Position numbers and translations under genes: made by a program. Of a stretch of 64,000 nucleotides of DNA, positions 37,265 through 47,155 are shown piece after piece. The notes under the pieces are model-generated. The model was not told the origin of the DNA, did no database searches, and worked only from the letters and a program-made list of their open reading frames with translations. The first letter of the stretch is position 1. Each line of letters starts with the position of its first letter. The DNA is from Bacillus solitudinis (GTDB taxonomy: Bacteria; Bacillota; Bacilli; Bacillales; Bacillaceae_D), in assembly GCF_002797395.1 (NCBI RefSeq), contig NZ_KZ454943.1:2837871-2901870 (forward strand), written 5' to 3'.

Positions 37265-37948
37265 ATGAAACGGCTTAACATATACAGGTGGATGATTTTC
37301 ACCATGGGACTGATGGTCATGGCGCTTGGTTTCGCGTTTATGATTCGTGCAGAACTCGGAAGTGCTCCTTGGGATGTGCTGCATATTGGCTTAACCTTAC
37401 ACTTTGGATTGACTGTAGGAACGTGGTCGATATTAATTGGATTTCTAGTCCTTATGCTCACATTCTTTTTAACGAGGGAATGGCCAAAGCTCGGGGCTTT
37501 TTTAAATATGATTTTTTTAGGAGTATTTATTGATATTTTTTTGTGGATGATGCCAACCCCTGATAGTTTAATGGGAAGATGGACATTTCTCATTATCGGT
37601 ATACTTGTCATTGGGTACGGGATCGGTTTATATATTGCACCAAAATGTGGGGCAGGACCAAGAGATATATTAATGCTTGCTCTAACAAAACGTACAGGCT
37701 GGAAGGTGCAGTGGGTACGAAGTATGATGGAGGTTCTTGTCCTTTTGATTGGATGGTATTTAGGAGGACCAATTTTTATCGGAACACTTATGTTCTGTTT
37801 TGGTATTGGTACGGTGGTTGGCTTTTCCATTCCGCATTGTCAGCGATTGGTCGATTTTATTTTGGAAAGAAGGGAAATATATGAAAATCTCAACAAAGGG
37901 TCGATACGGGTTAACGATTATGATGGCATTAGCAAAAAGAGCAGGTGA
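37265..37948 (+). CDS. YczE/YyaS/YitT-family membrane protein
   Basis: This 227-residue protein has five or six predicted transmembrane helices and the family signatures GFAFMIRAELGSAPWDVLH near residue 22 and GYGIGLYIAPKCGAGPRDILMLAL near residue 120 (a repeated GaGP-D pattern). YczE proteins are membrane proteins of unclear biochemical role; B. subtilis YczE affects bacillibactin/surfactin-type product formation. Ribosome site GAAAGGAATT. The last 22 codons overlap the start of cymR by 68 bp in another frame, so the two are probably transcribed together. In B. subtilis this gene is not at this locus. Confidence 0.85.
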   Translation: MKRLNIYRWMIFTMGLMVMALGFAFMIRAELGSAPWDVLHIGLTLHFGLTVGTWSILIGFLVLMLTFFLTREWPKLGAFLNMIFLGVFIDIFLWMMPTPDSLMGRWTFLIIGILVIGYGIGLYIAPKCGAGPRDILMLALTKRTGWKVQWVRSMMEVLVLLIGWYLGGPIFIGTLMFCFGIGTVVGFSIPHCQRLVDFILERREIYENLNKGSIRVNDYDGISKKSR

Positions 37949-38300
37949 AGGACCAGTTTCTTTAAAATCTATTGCTAAAGAATACAAATTATCTGAGCAT
38001 TATTTAGAGCAGCTCATTGCACCACTTCGAAATGCAATGCTGGTCAAAAGTGTTCGCGGAGCATATGGTGGCTATATGCTTGCGAAAGAAGCAAGTGAAA
38101 TTACAACTGGTGATATTATTCGTGTATTAGAAGGACCGATAAGTCCCGTTGAGGTAATGGAAGATGAAGAACCAGCCAAACGTGCATTATGGATAAAGAT
38201 TCGGGACGCAGTTAAAGATGTACTCGATAATACAACCTTAGAGGATATGGCTAACTTTGAAGATGAAGGTGATCAAGAGTTCTTTATGTTCTATATCTAA
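37881..38300 (+). CDS. cymR: CymR, Rrf2-family regulator of cysteine metabolism
   Basis: This 139-residue Rrf2 winged-helix repressor begins MKISTKGRYGLTIMMALA, with helix-turn-helix SLKSIAKEYKLSEHYLEQLI and wing SVRGAYGGYMLAK, then an effector/dimerisation region. It lacks the three-cysteine iron-sulfur cluster of IscR, as expected of CymR. In B. subtilis CymR forms a complex with the cysteine synthase CysK to repress sulfur uptake and cysteine genes. The start at 37881, with GAAGGGAAA upstream, gives the correct family N-terminus inside the end of the YczE gene. The following cysteine desulfurase and mnmA genes keep the B. subtilis order. Confidence 0.93.
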   Translation: MKISTKGRYGLTIMMALAKRAGEGPVSLKSIAKEYKLSEHYLEQLIAPLRNAMLVKSVRGAYGGYMLAKEASEITTGDIIRVLEGPISPVEVMEDEEPAKRALWIKIRDAVKDVLDNTTLEDMANFEDEGDQEFFMFYI

Positions 38301-38446
38301 GAAGTGGTAATTCATTGTGATTGTTTACGGAACCATTGCTGAAATAAAAGATTTAGGGAACCCTATCTTTGACTCTTTCAATGGTTCCGTTTAAAATAGT
38401 CTTCATGCTATACGAAGTAAATGAATTGATGGAAAAGGTGAGAAGC

Positions 38447-39607
38447 ATGGAAATAATTTATGTAGATCATGCGGCTACGTCCCCAACTCATCCTGATGTT
38501 ATTGCTGAAATGATGCCATATTTCGGTGAAGTTTACGGGAATCCCTCGAGCATCCACCAAGTCGGAAGACAGGCAAGGCAAGCACTGGATCAGGCCAGAG
38601 ATGTAATTGCAAAGCACCTGCATACAAAACCTCAATCGCTTATTTTTACAAGTGGTGGGACTGAAGCAGACAACCTAGCGATTTTGGGTTATGCATTAGC
38701 ACATAAAGATAAGGGCAACCATATTATTACCACAGCTATTGAACATCATGCTGTGTTGCATACATGTCAACACCTTGAGGAACAAGGATTTGAGGTTACG
38801 TACCTACCAGTAGATGAGACAGGTAGCGTATCAATTAATGACATAGAACAAGCCCTTCGTGATGAAACCATACTCGTTACAATTATGTATGGTAACAATG
38901 AGGTAGGTACAATTCAGCCAATTCAAGAAATTGCTGAGCTTTTGAAAAACCATCCTGCTGTTTTTCACACTGACGCTGTTCAGGCGTATGGACTGGTTCC
39001 ATTAAAAATGGATGAGTTAGCGGTCGATCTTCTATCAATTTCAGCCCATAAAATTAATGGGCCTAAAGGAATAGGACTTCTCTATGTGCGTGATGGAATC
39101 ACATTAAAACCTACCCTATTTGGTGGTGAGCAAGAGCGCAAAAGAAGAGCAGGGACTGAGAATGTTGCGGCTGCAGTCGGTTTTGCTAAAGCTATAGACC
39201 TTACAGCAGGAAATCTAGGGGCGAAGGAAGAGGCGTACGTAACGTACTCGTGCCTTTTTTTTGATGCATTTTCAAGGGAAAACCTTACTTTTTTTGTGAA
39301 TGGTCATCAACATAAACGGCTTCCCCACATTTTAAATGTTAGTTTTCCTGGAGTGAATATTGAATCATTGCTTATGAATTTAGATTTAGCAGGTATTGCT
39401 GCGTCTAGTGGGTCTGCATGTACAGCGGGAGCGATTGAACCGTCCCATGTCCTTGTGGCGATGTTTGGAGATGAAAATGAACGGGTTGAGTCAGCAATTC
39501 GATTTAGTTTTGGGATAAATAATACAATCGAACAAATTGAACGTGCCGCCAAAGAAACGGCAAAGATAGTAAAGAGACTCCAGCAGAATACAGCGTTTAT
39601 TGAATAG
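38447..39607 (+). CDS. Cysteine desulfurase (IscS/NifS-like, YrvO type)
   Basis: This 386-residue PLP enzyme releases sulfur from cysteine. Motifs are VDHAATSPTHP at the N-terminus, the PLP lysine in SISAHKINGPKGIG (about residue 205), FGGEQERKRRAGTENV, and the persulfide loop SSGSACTAGAIEPSHVL with the catalytic Cys near residue 326. In B. subtilis YrvO supplies sulfur to MnmA for tRNA 2-thiouridine, and here mnmA follows 25 bp downstream. The ATG at 38447 (AAAAGGTGAG upstream) matches the family start; the frame is open further upstream. The gene lies 146 bp after cymR. Confidence 0.95.
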   Translation: MEIIYVDHAATSPTHPDVIAEMMPYFGEVYGNPSSIHQVGRQARQALDQARDVIAKHLHTKPQSLIFTSGGTEADNLAILGYALAHKDKGNHIITTAIEHHAVLHTCQHLEEQGFEVTYLPVDETGSVSINDIEQALRDETILVTIMYGNNEVGTIQPIQEIAELLKNHPAVFHTDAVQAYGLVPLKMDELAVDLLSISAHKINGPKGIGLLYVRDGITLKPTLFGGEQERKRRAGTENVAAAVGFAKAIDLTAGNLGAKEEAYVTYSCLFFDAFSRENLTFFVNGHQHKRLPHILNVSFPGVNIESLLMNLDLAGIAASSGSACTAGAIEPSHVLVAMFGDENERVESAIRFSFGINNTIEQIERAAKETAKIVKRLQQNTAFIE

Positions 39608-39616
39608 CTAGAGTGA

Positions 39617-40758
<1,142 letters not shown>

Positions 40759-40835
40759 CTGTAATCATACGATAACTTTGAAAGCGAAACGTGGTATGAT
40801 TTTAGATAAGAATCTTTTAATAGGAGGCAGGAAAC

Positions 40836-41492
40836 TTGAACGATAATGAGCAAGGCATTACCTACATGAATGAAGGGAAGTATGAAGAAGCTGCCAAGGC
40901 TTTTAATGCAGCGATTGAAAAGGATCCAAAAGATGAAACAGGTTACATTAATTTCGGCACTTTACTTGGAATAGTCGGTGAGTTTGAAAAGGCACTTACT
41001 TTTTTTGATAAAGCGATTGGATTAAATGAACATGCAGCTACGGCGTATTATGGTGCAGGTACGGTTTATTACAAGCAAGACCAATTTGAGGAAGCGACAA
41101 AAATGTTTAAGCAAGCGTTGGAGAAAAACCTAGTGGAAGCCGACGTTTATTTTATGCTTGGCATGAGCTATTACCAACTCGGTGCTCTACCACATGCTCA
41201 AGCAACGTTCCTGCGTGCGATAGAGTTAAATGAAGCGGATGTTGACGCAAGATTTCAATATGCGCTTTGCCTAGCTCAGCTCGAGCAAGTTGACGAGGCT
41301 GTCTTGCAGCTTGAGCGAGTCGTAGCTGAAGAGGAAAATCATGCAGATGCCTTTTTTAATTTAGGAGTTGGCTATGCTTATCAGGAAAAATTGGCTGAAG
41401 CCCTAGCGGCATTTAAGCAAGCCCTTCATATTCAGCCTGATCATGCTCTAGCCGCTAACGGAAAACAAACGATTGAACAAGCCTTGAACTAA
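40836..41492 (+). CDS. TPR-repeat protein (YrrB-like)
   Basis: This 218-residue soluble protein is built almost entirely of tetratricopeptide repeats, about six, seen as repeated G-x3-EEA-x3-F-x2-A patterns such as GKYEEAAKAFNAAIEKDP and DQFEEATKMFKQALEKN. TPR proteins hold other proteins; the partner is unknown. B. subtilis YrrB occupies the same place between mnmA (trmU) and recD2. Translation starts at TTG with a good AGGAGGCAGG ribosome site. It lies 12 bp before recD2 and so is probably co-transcribed with it. Confidence 0.88.
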   Translation: MNDNEQGITYMNEGKYEEAAKAFNAAIEKDPKDETGYINFGTLLGIVGEFEKALTFFDKAIGLNEHAATAYYGAGTVYYKQDQFEEATKMFKQALEKNLVEADVYFMLGMSYYQLGALPHAQATFLRAIELNEADVDARFQYALCLAQLEQVDEAVLQLERVVAEEENHADAFFNLGVGYAYQEKLAEALAAFKQALHIQPDHALAANGKQTIEQALN

Positions 41493-41504
41493 GGGTGATA
41501 TAAA

Positions 41505-43847
41505 ATGAGCGTTGAACAAATAGAGCATGAGGGTAGTCCTACTATTGAGCGTGGTTATATAAAAGGTGAAGTTCTTCATATTGTTTTTAGAAACGAAGAA
41601 AATTATTATACAGTAGCTGTTATTCGAATTCGAAAAACAAATGAGGATTTCAAAGAAAAGAAAGTAACAATTGTCGGGGTATTACCTCAGTTAGAACCGG
41701 AGGAGACGTTTGTCTTCTTTGGGCAATTTATTGATCACCCACGCTTTGGAAAACAATATCAGATTGAGCAATTCCGGCGGGACTTACCACAAACAAAGCA
41801 AGGGATTATTCTATATTTAGCAAGTGATCGCTTTCCGGGTGTCGGAAAAAAGACGGCCGAAACCATTGTAGAAACTCTTGGAGAACGGGCAATTACCCGG
41901 ATAGTCGAGGACCGTTCAGTCTTGAAGTTGGTGCCAAAGCTTTCTAAGGAAAAAGCAGATATGCTCTATCAGCAACTGATTGACCAGCAAGGAGTTGAAC
42001 AAGTCTTAATGGTCTTGTCAAACTATGGGTTTGGCCTCGAGTTATCAATGAAGGTTTATCAAACGTATAAGGCACATGCGCTCGAGATTTTAAACTCAAA
42101 CCCCTATCAGCTTATTGTTGACGTAGAGGGAATTGGTTTTCGGAGAGCCGACCAATTAGGGGGAGCTATCGGGCTTACTGGAAATCATCCAGAGAGAATA
42201 AAGGCAGGTTGCTTGTTTTTAATTAATGAATTATGTATGCAAGATGGACATGTTTATATAGAGAATTTGGAGTTGATTCCTCATGTACAGCAGTTATTAT
42301 CTTCACCTGATGTAGTCATCGAAAGGGAAGAAGTCGTTGAACAAATTCATCATATGGATGAAGAAGGGACGATTGTCATCGAGGAAGAACGTGTGTATAT
42401 TAAGTCCTTATACTTTGCTGAAAAGGGCTTGGTATCAAGCATTTGTCGACTGTTAAGTGATGAAGTGAAGGATGAATTTCCAGAAGCTGAGTTCTTAAAA
42501 ACGATTGGTGAGCTTGAGGAAACTTTCTCTATTGAATATGCACCATCGCAAAAGGATGCCATTCAAACAGCTCTGTCATCACCCTTTATGATTTTAACTG
42601 GAGGTCCAGGAACGGGAAAGACTACCGTTATTAAAGGAATCGTTGAATCATATGCTCGGTTACACGGCCTCTCCCTTGATCAGAGAGCGTATACGAGAAG
42701 CAAGCCTTTTCCAATTTTGCTTGTTGCTCCTACAGGACGAGCGGCCAAGCGTATGAGTGAGGCAACAGGTCTTCCGGCAACGACCATTCACCGTCTCCTT
42801 GGGTGGAAAGGTGGAAGTGGTGGCTTTGAAAAAAGTGAATATGAGCCGTTGCAAGGTGAGTTGTTGATTGTAGATGAAGTATCGATGGTTGATATTTGGC
42901 TTGCTAACCAACTGTTAAAAGCGGTCCCGAAAGGAATGCAGGTTGTTTTTGTTGGCGATCAACATCAACTTCCTTCCGTCGGTCCAGGACAAGTCCTTCG
43001 AGATTTATTAGACTCAAAGGTCGTACCTGTTGTGCCACTTATCGATATTTACCGTCAAGCGGAAGGATCATCGATTATTGAACTCGCACATGAAATGAAA
43101 GAAGGAAAGCTTCCTGAAGATTTAACAAAGGCCCAGTCTGATCGTCGCTTCTTTTCATGCGGGGCGGAGCAGGTACAGGATGTTGTTTGGCAAATTTGTG
43201 AAAATGCAATGAAAAAAGGTTATACAGCGAGAGAGCTGCAAGTATTGGCACCAATGTATAAAGGGAATGCGGGTATTACGGAGTTAAATACGATGCTTCA
43301 GCGTTTATTTAACCCACCTTCTGAGCAACGACGTGAGCTTCTATTTGGAGATGCCATCTATCGAACTGGTGATATGGTGCTACAGTTAATGAATAACCCA
43401 GAAGAACATGTGTATAATGGTGATCGTGGAGAAATCGTTGCTATTTTTTATGCAAAGGAAAATGAAGAACGCCAAGATCAAGTCGTTATCTCGTTTGAAG
43501 GCACAGAAGTGGTCTATAATAAAAAAGACTTAAATCAAATTACTTTGGCCTATTGTTGCTCTATTCATAAATCCCAAGGGAGTGAATTTCCGATTGTTGT
43601 GATGCCGATTGTTAGAAATTACGCACGCATGCTAAGAAGAAATTTAATTTATACAGGAATTACCCGCGCCAAACAATTTCTTTTGCTATGTGGTGAAGTT
43701 CAGGCTATCCATACAGCTGTATCTAAAAATGAGGAAATCATCCGTCATTCAAAATTAACAGAAAAGCTGATGACATTGCCCCTTTTAAGTGAAAATCCAG
43801 ACGAGAACCATGACCAAAATGAAAATGGAAATGGTCAACCAACATAA
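41505..43847 (+). CDS. recD2: RecD2-like SF1B DNA helicase
   Basis: RecD2 is a 5'-3' helicase acting outside RecBCD, important for fork progression in B. subtilis (YrrC). The 780-residue protein has an N-terminal OB-like and helix-hairpin-helix region ([22 protein letters not shown] near 105-130, shown in parts, and NPYQLIVDVEGIGFRRAD). Helicase motif I is LTGGPGTGKTT (about residue 365), Ia VAPTGRAAKRM, motif II LLIVDEVSMVD (about residue 453), motif III VFVGDQHQLPSVGPG, and the C-terminal motif LAYCCSIHKSQGSEF and NLIYTGITRAK. All motifs are intact. Confidence 0.95.
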   Translation: MSVEQIEHEGSPTIERGYIKGEVLHIVFRNEENYYTVAVIRIRKTNEDFKEKKVTIVGVLPQLEPEETFVFFGQFIDHPRFGKQYQIEQFRRDLPQTKQGIILYLASDRFPGVGKKTAETIVETLGERAITRIVEDRSVLKLVPKLSKEKADMLYQQLIDQQGVEQVLMVLSNYGFGLELSMKVYQTYKAHALEILNSNPYQLIVDVEGIGFRRADQLGGAIGLTGNHPERIKAGCLFLINELCMQDGHVYIENLELIPHVQQLLSSPDVVIEREEVVEQIHHMDEEGTIVIEEERVYIKSLYFAEKGLVSSICRLLSDEVKDEFPEAEFLKTIGELEETFSIEYAPSQKDAIQTALSSPFMILTGGPGTGKTTVIKGIVESYARLHGLSLDQRAYTRSKPFPILLVAPTGRAAKRMSEATGLPATTIHRLLGWKGGSGGFEKSEYEPLQGELLIVDEVSMVDIWLANQLLKAVPKGMQVVFVGDQHQLPSVGPGQVLRDLLDSKVVPVVPLIDIYRQAEGSSIIELAHEMKEGKLPEDLTKAQSDRRFFSCGAEQVQDVVWQICENAMKKGYTARELQVLAPMYKGNAGITELNTMLQRLFNPPSEQRRELLFGDAIYRTGDMVLQLMNNPEEHVYNGDRGEIVAIFYAKENEERQDQVVISFEGTEVVYNKKDLNQITLAYCCSIHKSQGSEFPIVVMPIVRNYARMLRRNLIYTGITRAKQFLLLCGEVQAIHTAVSKNEEIIRHSKLTEKLMTLPLLSENPDENHDQNENGNGQPT

Positions 43848-43897
43848 AGTAACAGGGACGATGCAAACTATAAATGTTCGGAGAGGTGGCGATCACT

Positions 43898-44368
43898 TTG
43901 CGGACATTTTCAACGATTGAAGGTCTTCCTATCATCAACCTATCGTCGGGAAATGAATGCGGCCATGTACTCGATCTGCTGTTTACTGGTCGATATGTAA
44001 CTGGTTTCGTTATTGACCAAAAAGGGTGGTTTAATCATCACTTGTTTCTTCCACTATCTTCCGTGTCGAGTTTTGGTCATGATGGGCTCATGATAGATTC
44101 AAATGCAAAGCTACAACCGTATGAAAAAAGTACAAATGTTCATCCCTTAAAGCTCGGGAAGAAACGAGTACAAGGAAAGCCGTTGTTAACAACGGAGGGT
44201 GAAAAAATTGGATTGGTAGAAGATGTATATTTTTCTGAGGAATTGGGGACGATTATAGGGTATGAAGTGACAGATGGATTACTCGCCGATATCGTCGAAG
44301 GACGTAAAGTTATAAAGTCTAAAGGTGAACTGACGGTTGGAGAGGATAGAGCCATCCTGTCAATATAG
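43898..44368 (+). CDS. PRC-barrel domain protein (YrrD-like)
   Basis: This 156-residue protein has two PRC-barrel-like halves: LPIINLSSGNECGHVLDLLF and the second-half GKPLLTTEGEKIGLVEDVYF with IIGYEVTDGLLADIVEGRK. The TTG at 43898 is favoured because GAGAGGTG lies nine bases before it; the ATG at 43874 precedes this ribosome site. PRC barrels occur in RNA-processing and photosynthetic proteins; the role here is unknown. Same position as yrrD in B. subtilis, followed by two small genes before a terminator. Confidence 0.78.
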   Translation: MRTFSTIEGLPIINLSSGNECGHVLDLLFTGRYVTGFVIDQKGWFNHHLFLPLSSVSSFGHDGLMIDSNAKLQPYEKSTNVHPLKLGKKRVQGKPLLTTEGEKIGLVEDVYFSEELGTIIGYEVTDGLLADIVEGRKVIKSKGELTVGEDRAILSI

Positions 44369-44383
44369 AAGGAGGCCTTTATC

Positions 44384-44572
44384 ATGCGTTGCCCAAATTG
44401 CCAAAACAAAGACATAGGAAAAATTGGTACGAATCAGTACTATTGTTGGAATTGCTTTGTCGAGATGAGTCTTTTACAAGGAAAACTCTCTTTGCACCAA
44501 GTGGAGGAAGATGGTTCGTTAAGTTCTCTAGATGATTTGTTTGAGGAACAGGACCTTCAAGTTGAGATGTAA
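44384..44572 (+). CDS. Small zinc-ribbon protein
   Basis: This 62-residue protein has paired CPNC and CWNC motifs at residues 3-6 and 22-25, spaced as in a rubredoxin-type zinc ribbon. An acidic tail (LDDLFEEQ) follows. The ribosome site AGAAGGAGGCC precedes the ATG 15 bp after the yrrD-like stop. Likely binds zinc; a nucleic-acid or protein partner is possible but not shown. Probably co-transcribed with its neighbours. Confidence 0.75.
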   Translation: MRCPNCQNKDIGKIGTNQYYCWNCFVEMSLLQGKLSLHQVEEDGSLSSLDDLFEEQDLQVEM

Positions 44573-44597
44573 ACCAAACTAATAGGTGGTGACATCA

Positions 44598-44723
44598 ATG
44601 AGGAAAACTATGACTTCACTAGTAGCAATTGGTATTGGAGCAGCTGCTTATTCAATGAGTAGTCAGCGTACCAAACGAAAAGTGAACCGATTTGTACAAC
44701 AGCAAGCTCGAATGTTTAGATAA
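44598..44723 (+). CDS. DUF3918-like mini-protein of 41 residues
   Basis: This is a very short gene, MRKTMTSLVAIGIGAAAY then a basic tail SQRTKRKVNRFV, preceded by AGGTGGTGA. One hydrophobic segment (residues about 6-18) and a positive C-terminus suggest a single-pass membrane peptide. The shape matches DUF3918 proteins (YrzQ/YrzR in B. subtilis, same region). Function unknown. It lies 25 bp after the zinc-ribbon gene and is followed by a terminator. Confidence 0.68.
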   Translation: MRKTMTSLVAIGIGAAAYSMSSQRTKRKVNRFVQQQARMFR

Positions 44724-44729
44724 GTCATT

Positions 44730-44764
44730 AAAACCGACCAGTTTTTTTTGGTCGGTTTTTTTTT
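44730..44764 (+). terminator. Terminator ending the recD2-yrrD cluster
   Basis: AAAACCGACCA / TGGTCGGTTTT-type stem with a T-rich loop, followed by T9. Confidence 0.9.
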
Positions 44765-44858
44765 GAAGATAGAAAGCTTGTTAACAGAAGAGCGCTTGTA
44801 GAGGACTTAAAAACTTACAGCATCCTCTCTCCTTCCTTCTAATGCTGGTACCGTTCAA

Positions 44859-45662
44859 TTATTCAGGTCTGGGACTTATTGGATTGCAGTCGGGCATATC
44901 AAGTTCAGAAGACTCAGCAAGCTTCATTAAATAATAACACTCCTCCCTAGCCATATGGTCGGCCATCAAGGTCGAGAGGGTCCCTAGTAACTTATTGGTC
45001 ATCTCTAACTCTTCTAATTCGTCTAAGAATGCTTTAAATAAAACGATTTCGAGCTTAACATCTTCGTTAAAACGTGAAAGCGCTGGAAACTTTTCAACAT
45101 TTGCCCGTAAATAACCAGCCATTTCAACTGCCTTGATATAAAACTGCTCAAAGGTTTTGATAAAGTATTCACTTTTTTTTGTGAATTTTTTTTCGACTAA
45201 GTCAAGCGAGTCATTAATTCCTCCGGCATGACCAGCCGCGTCAAGCAACCATACTAAATGATGATGCAAGGGGTGACAAGGAGGAGGAGATGTCTCTTCA
45301 ATTAAATAAGGCAGAATTCTTAAGTACTCCTCCACCTCATTAACCATGTGATTGATAAACGTAGGAGGTAATTGAATAGAAATATTACCAACAAGATGTT
45401 CTTTAATTATTTCAAGCTTATAATCTCGAATGTGCTGCGCTTGCTTAAAAGCGAGTCGATTCAATTCAGCTAATTTGGTCCCGGTTGGATTTAAACGGGC
45501 AACGGCTAAAAGCTTGTCAAAAATACTAATAAATGCCTCGGCTTTCTTTATATATTCTTCTTCATTTGGTGCTAATGCTTCGTGAATCATCCGGGCATGG
45601 TCGCCGAGTACTTGCAACCAAAATTGATGTTCAAACCAGGCTGTTTCGGGATAACGACTCAT
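44859..45662 (-). CDS. DUF2935 family protein (helical-bundle, likely metal binding)
   Basis: This 267-residue protein is predicted to be all-helical, made of two similar four-helix halves. Each half has regularly spaced His and Glu residues (WFEHQFWLQVLGDHARMIHEAL at the start; HPLHHHLVWLLDAAGHAGGI in the middle; LSTLMADHMAREECYYL at the end, quoted in parts). That pattern fits DUF2935, whose members resemble ferritin/hemerythrin-like bundles. Metal binding is inferred. The ribosome site AAGGAGGC precedes the ATG on the reverse strand. It lies alone between two forward genes, as an insertion relative to the B. subtilis order I recall. Confidence 0.8.
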   Translation of the reverse strand: MSRYPETAWFEHQFWLQVLGDHARMIHEALAPNEEEYIKKAEAFISIFDKLLAVARLNPTGTKLAELNRLAFKQAQHIRDYKLEIIKEHLVGNISIQLPPTFINHMVNEVEEYLRILPYLIEETSPPPCHPLHHHLVWLLDAAGHAGGINDSLDLVEKKFTKKSEYFIKTFEQFYIKAVEMAGYLRANVEKFPALSRFNEDVKLEIVLFKAFLDELEELEMTNKLLGTLSTLMADHMAREECYYLMKLAESSELDMPDCNPISPRPE

Positions 45663-45790
45663 TCATATAGCCTCCTTATTTTTCTCTTCAATAAGATATA
45701 TGAGCTAAGTTGCGAAAGCTTGCAATAATTTGAAGAAAGGTATGCAATATTTTTTATTAAACCGAGCAACCTATTAAGGGAGGTGAGTAG

Positions 45791-46855
45791 ATGGAAAAAG
45801 ATTTACAGCATAAGTGGCTTATTCGGCTTATTCTCATCTTGCTAATCCTCCTAATTGGGTTTATGCTTTTGCAGCTTTCACCGCTGTTTTTACCTTTCTT
45901 TCAAGTTGTTAAAGCGCTGTTAATTCCAATTGGGATAGCCGCGTTATTTTCATATTTGCTTCATCCTCTTGTTGAAGAGTTACATCATCGAAATATGCCA
46001 CGCCCTCTTGCAATATTGTTTATATTTATTGGGATTATGGCACTATTTACCTTTGGAGCAATGATTGGTGTACCTGTTTTAATTGCCCAAATTCAACGCG
46101 CAATGGTTGATTTTCCCGAACAGATAAAAGGCCTTGAACAAATGGCTGTTCAAGCAGAAGAACAAATAAAATCGCTTCCGTATCCTATTCAAGAGCATTT
46201 TCAAGGCTGGTCAAAACAGATAGAAATGCATAGTGTGAATGCGCTTGATCAATTGGAACGAATCATGGTCATTTTATTGCAATCCATGCTTGCTTTCATT
46301 GTTATTCCTTTTTTAATCTTCTTTTTCTTAAAGGACTTTGAATTAATTGAAAGGTCCGCATGGTATTTGACACCAAGGTCTTGGAGACGACCATTAAAGC
46401 TTTATATTAAAGATGTTGATGTGACTTTTGGTCGGTACATCCGGGGCCAATTGTTAGTGGCATTATCTGTTGGGGTTATTTCCATCACAGGATTATGGCT
46501 ACTAAATGTGCCATATCCCATCATTCTTGGTTTATTTATCGCTGCTACTGATTTAATTCCATACTTTGGACCATTCATAGGGGCAGTTCCTGCAGTGATT
46601 GTTGCTTTTCTTGATTCGTGGCAATTAGGACTTTTAACGATGGCCCTTATATTTGTCATTCAACAAGTAGAAGGGAATGTTCTTTCGCCACTTATCGTTG
46701 GAAAGACGTTGCATCTGCATCCAATGCTTATTATCCTTGCTTTGCTAGCGGGGGTTGAAGTTGGAGGTGTTCTTGGTTTACTACTCGCAGTACCTATCCT
46801 CGCCATTTTGAAAGTGACCTTGCTACATCTTCGCTTTCATTTGATGAAACATTGA
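45791..46855 (+). CDS. AI-2E family transporter (YrrI-like)
   Basis: This 354-residue membrane protein has about seven helices and the central hydrophilic domain typical of the AI-2E/PerM superfamily. Signatures are LLIPIGIAALFSYLLHPLVE at the start, the amphipathic middle, LIFFFLKDFELIE, VDVTFGRYIRGQLLVAL and the C-terminal GLFIAATDLIPYFGPFIGAVPA plus IQQVEGNVLSPLIVGK. Substrate is unknown; the family includes autoinducer-2 exporters and Na+/H+ antiporters. B. subtilis yrrI also lies before alaS. The stop codon overlaps the -35 box of the alaS promoter. Confidence 0.85.
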   Translation: MEKDLQHKWLIRLILILLILLIGFMLLQLSPLFLPFFQVVKALLIPIGIAALFSYLLHPLVEELHHRNMPRPLAILFIFIGIMALFTFGAMIGVPVLIAQIQRAMVDFPEQIKGLEQMAVQAEEQIKSLPYPIQEHFQGWSKQIEMHSVNALDQLERIMVILLQSMLAFIVIPFLIFFFLKDFELIERSAWYLTPRSWRRPLKLYIKDVDVTFGRYIRGQLLVALSVGVISITGLWLLNVPYPIILGLFIAATDLIPYFGPFIGAVPAVIVAFLDSWQLGLLTMALIFVIQQVEGNVLSPLIVGKTLHLHPMLIILALLAGVEVGGVLGLLLAVPILAILKVTLLHLRFHLMKH

Positions 46856-46880
46856 CATTTAAACGTTGGATTTTTATAAT
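46852..46880 (+). promoter_or_regulatory. Consensus promoter of the alaS T-box transcript
   Basis: TTGACA (46852-46857, containing the yrrI-like TGA stop) and TATAAT (46875-46880) with 17 bp spacing. Predicted start is near 46887. Confidence 0.92.
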
Positions 46881-46886
46881 AGAAAG

Positions 46887-47125
46887 GGCAGTTTCAGAAT
46901 AGAAAAAAACGTAGACGGAATGAGTATGTGACAGACCACTTACAGAGAAGGACTCCCATTGGCTGGAAGGAGTACTAGTGAAGGGTTACAGAAAGCTACT
47001 CCAGAGTGCAGGTGAAAACCTGTCGTTTGCCGCGTTAAGGCTATGAAGCGATGGATGCAGAATCCATAATTAGGGTGGTACCGCGTGATGATAACTCTCG
47101 TCCCTTCTGGGATGGGGTTTTTTTG
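46887..47125 (+). promoter_or_regulatory. T-box leader controlling alaS
   Basis: Stem I has AGTA opposite GAA, and the 3' strand reads GAA-A-GCT-A, giving an alanine GCU specifier followed by the usual purine. The T-box AGGGTGGTACCGCG is at 47072-47085, and its TGGT bulge pairs with an ACCA end, as expected for tRNA-Ala. The terminator (CGTCCC-TTCT-GGGATG plus T7) is at 47093-47124. Uncharged tRNA-Ala should turn on alaS. Confidence 0.92.
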
Positions 47126-47155
47126 TGTTTACATAAATATGATAAAGGGGATTAA

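Noticed and set aside
37228-37830. A 200-codon reverse frame opposite the YczE-type gene
   Set aside because: It mirrors the codons of a conserved membrane gene, is Pro/Ile/Lys-rich, lacks a start signal and overlaps the divergent promoter region.
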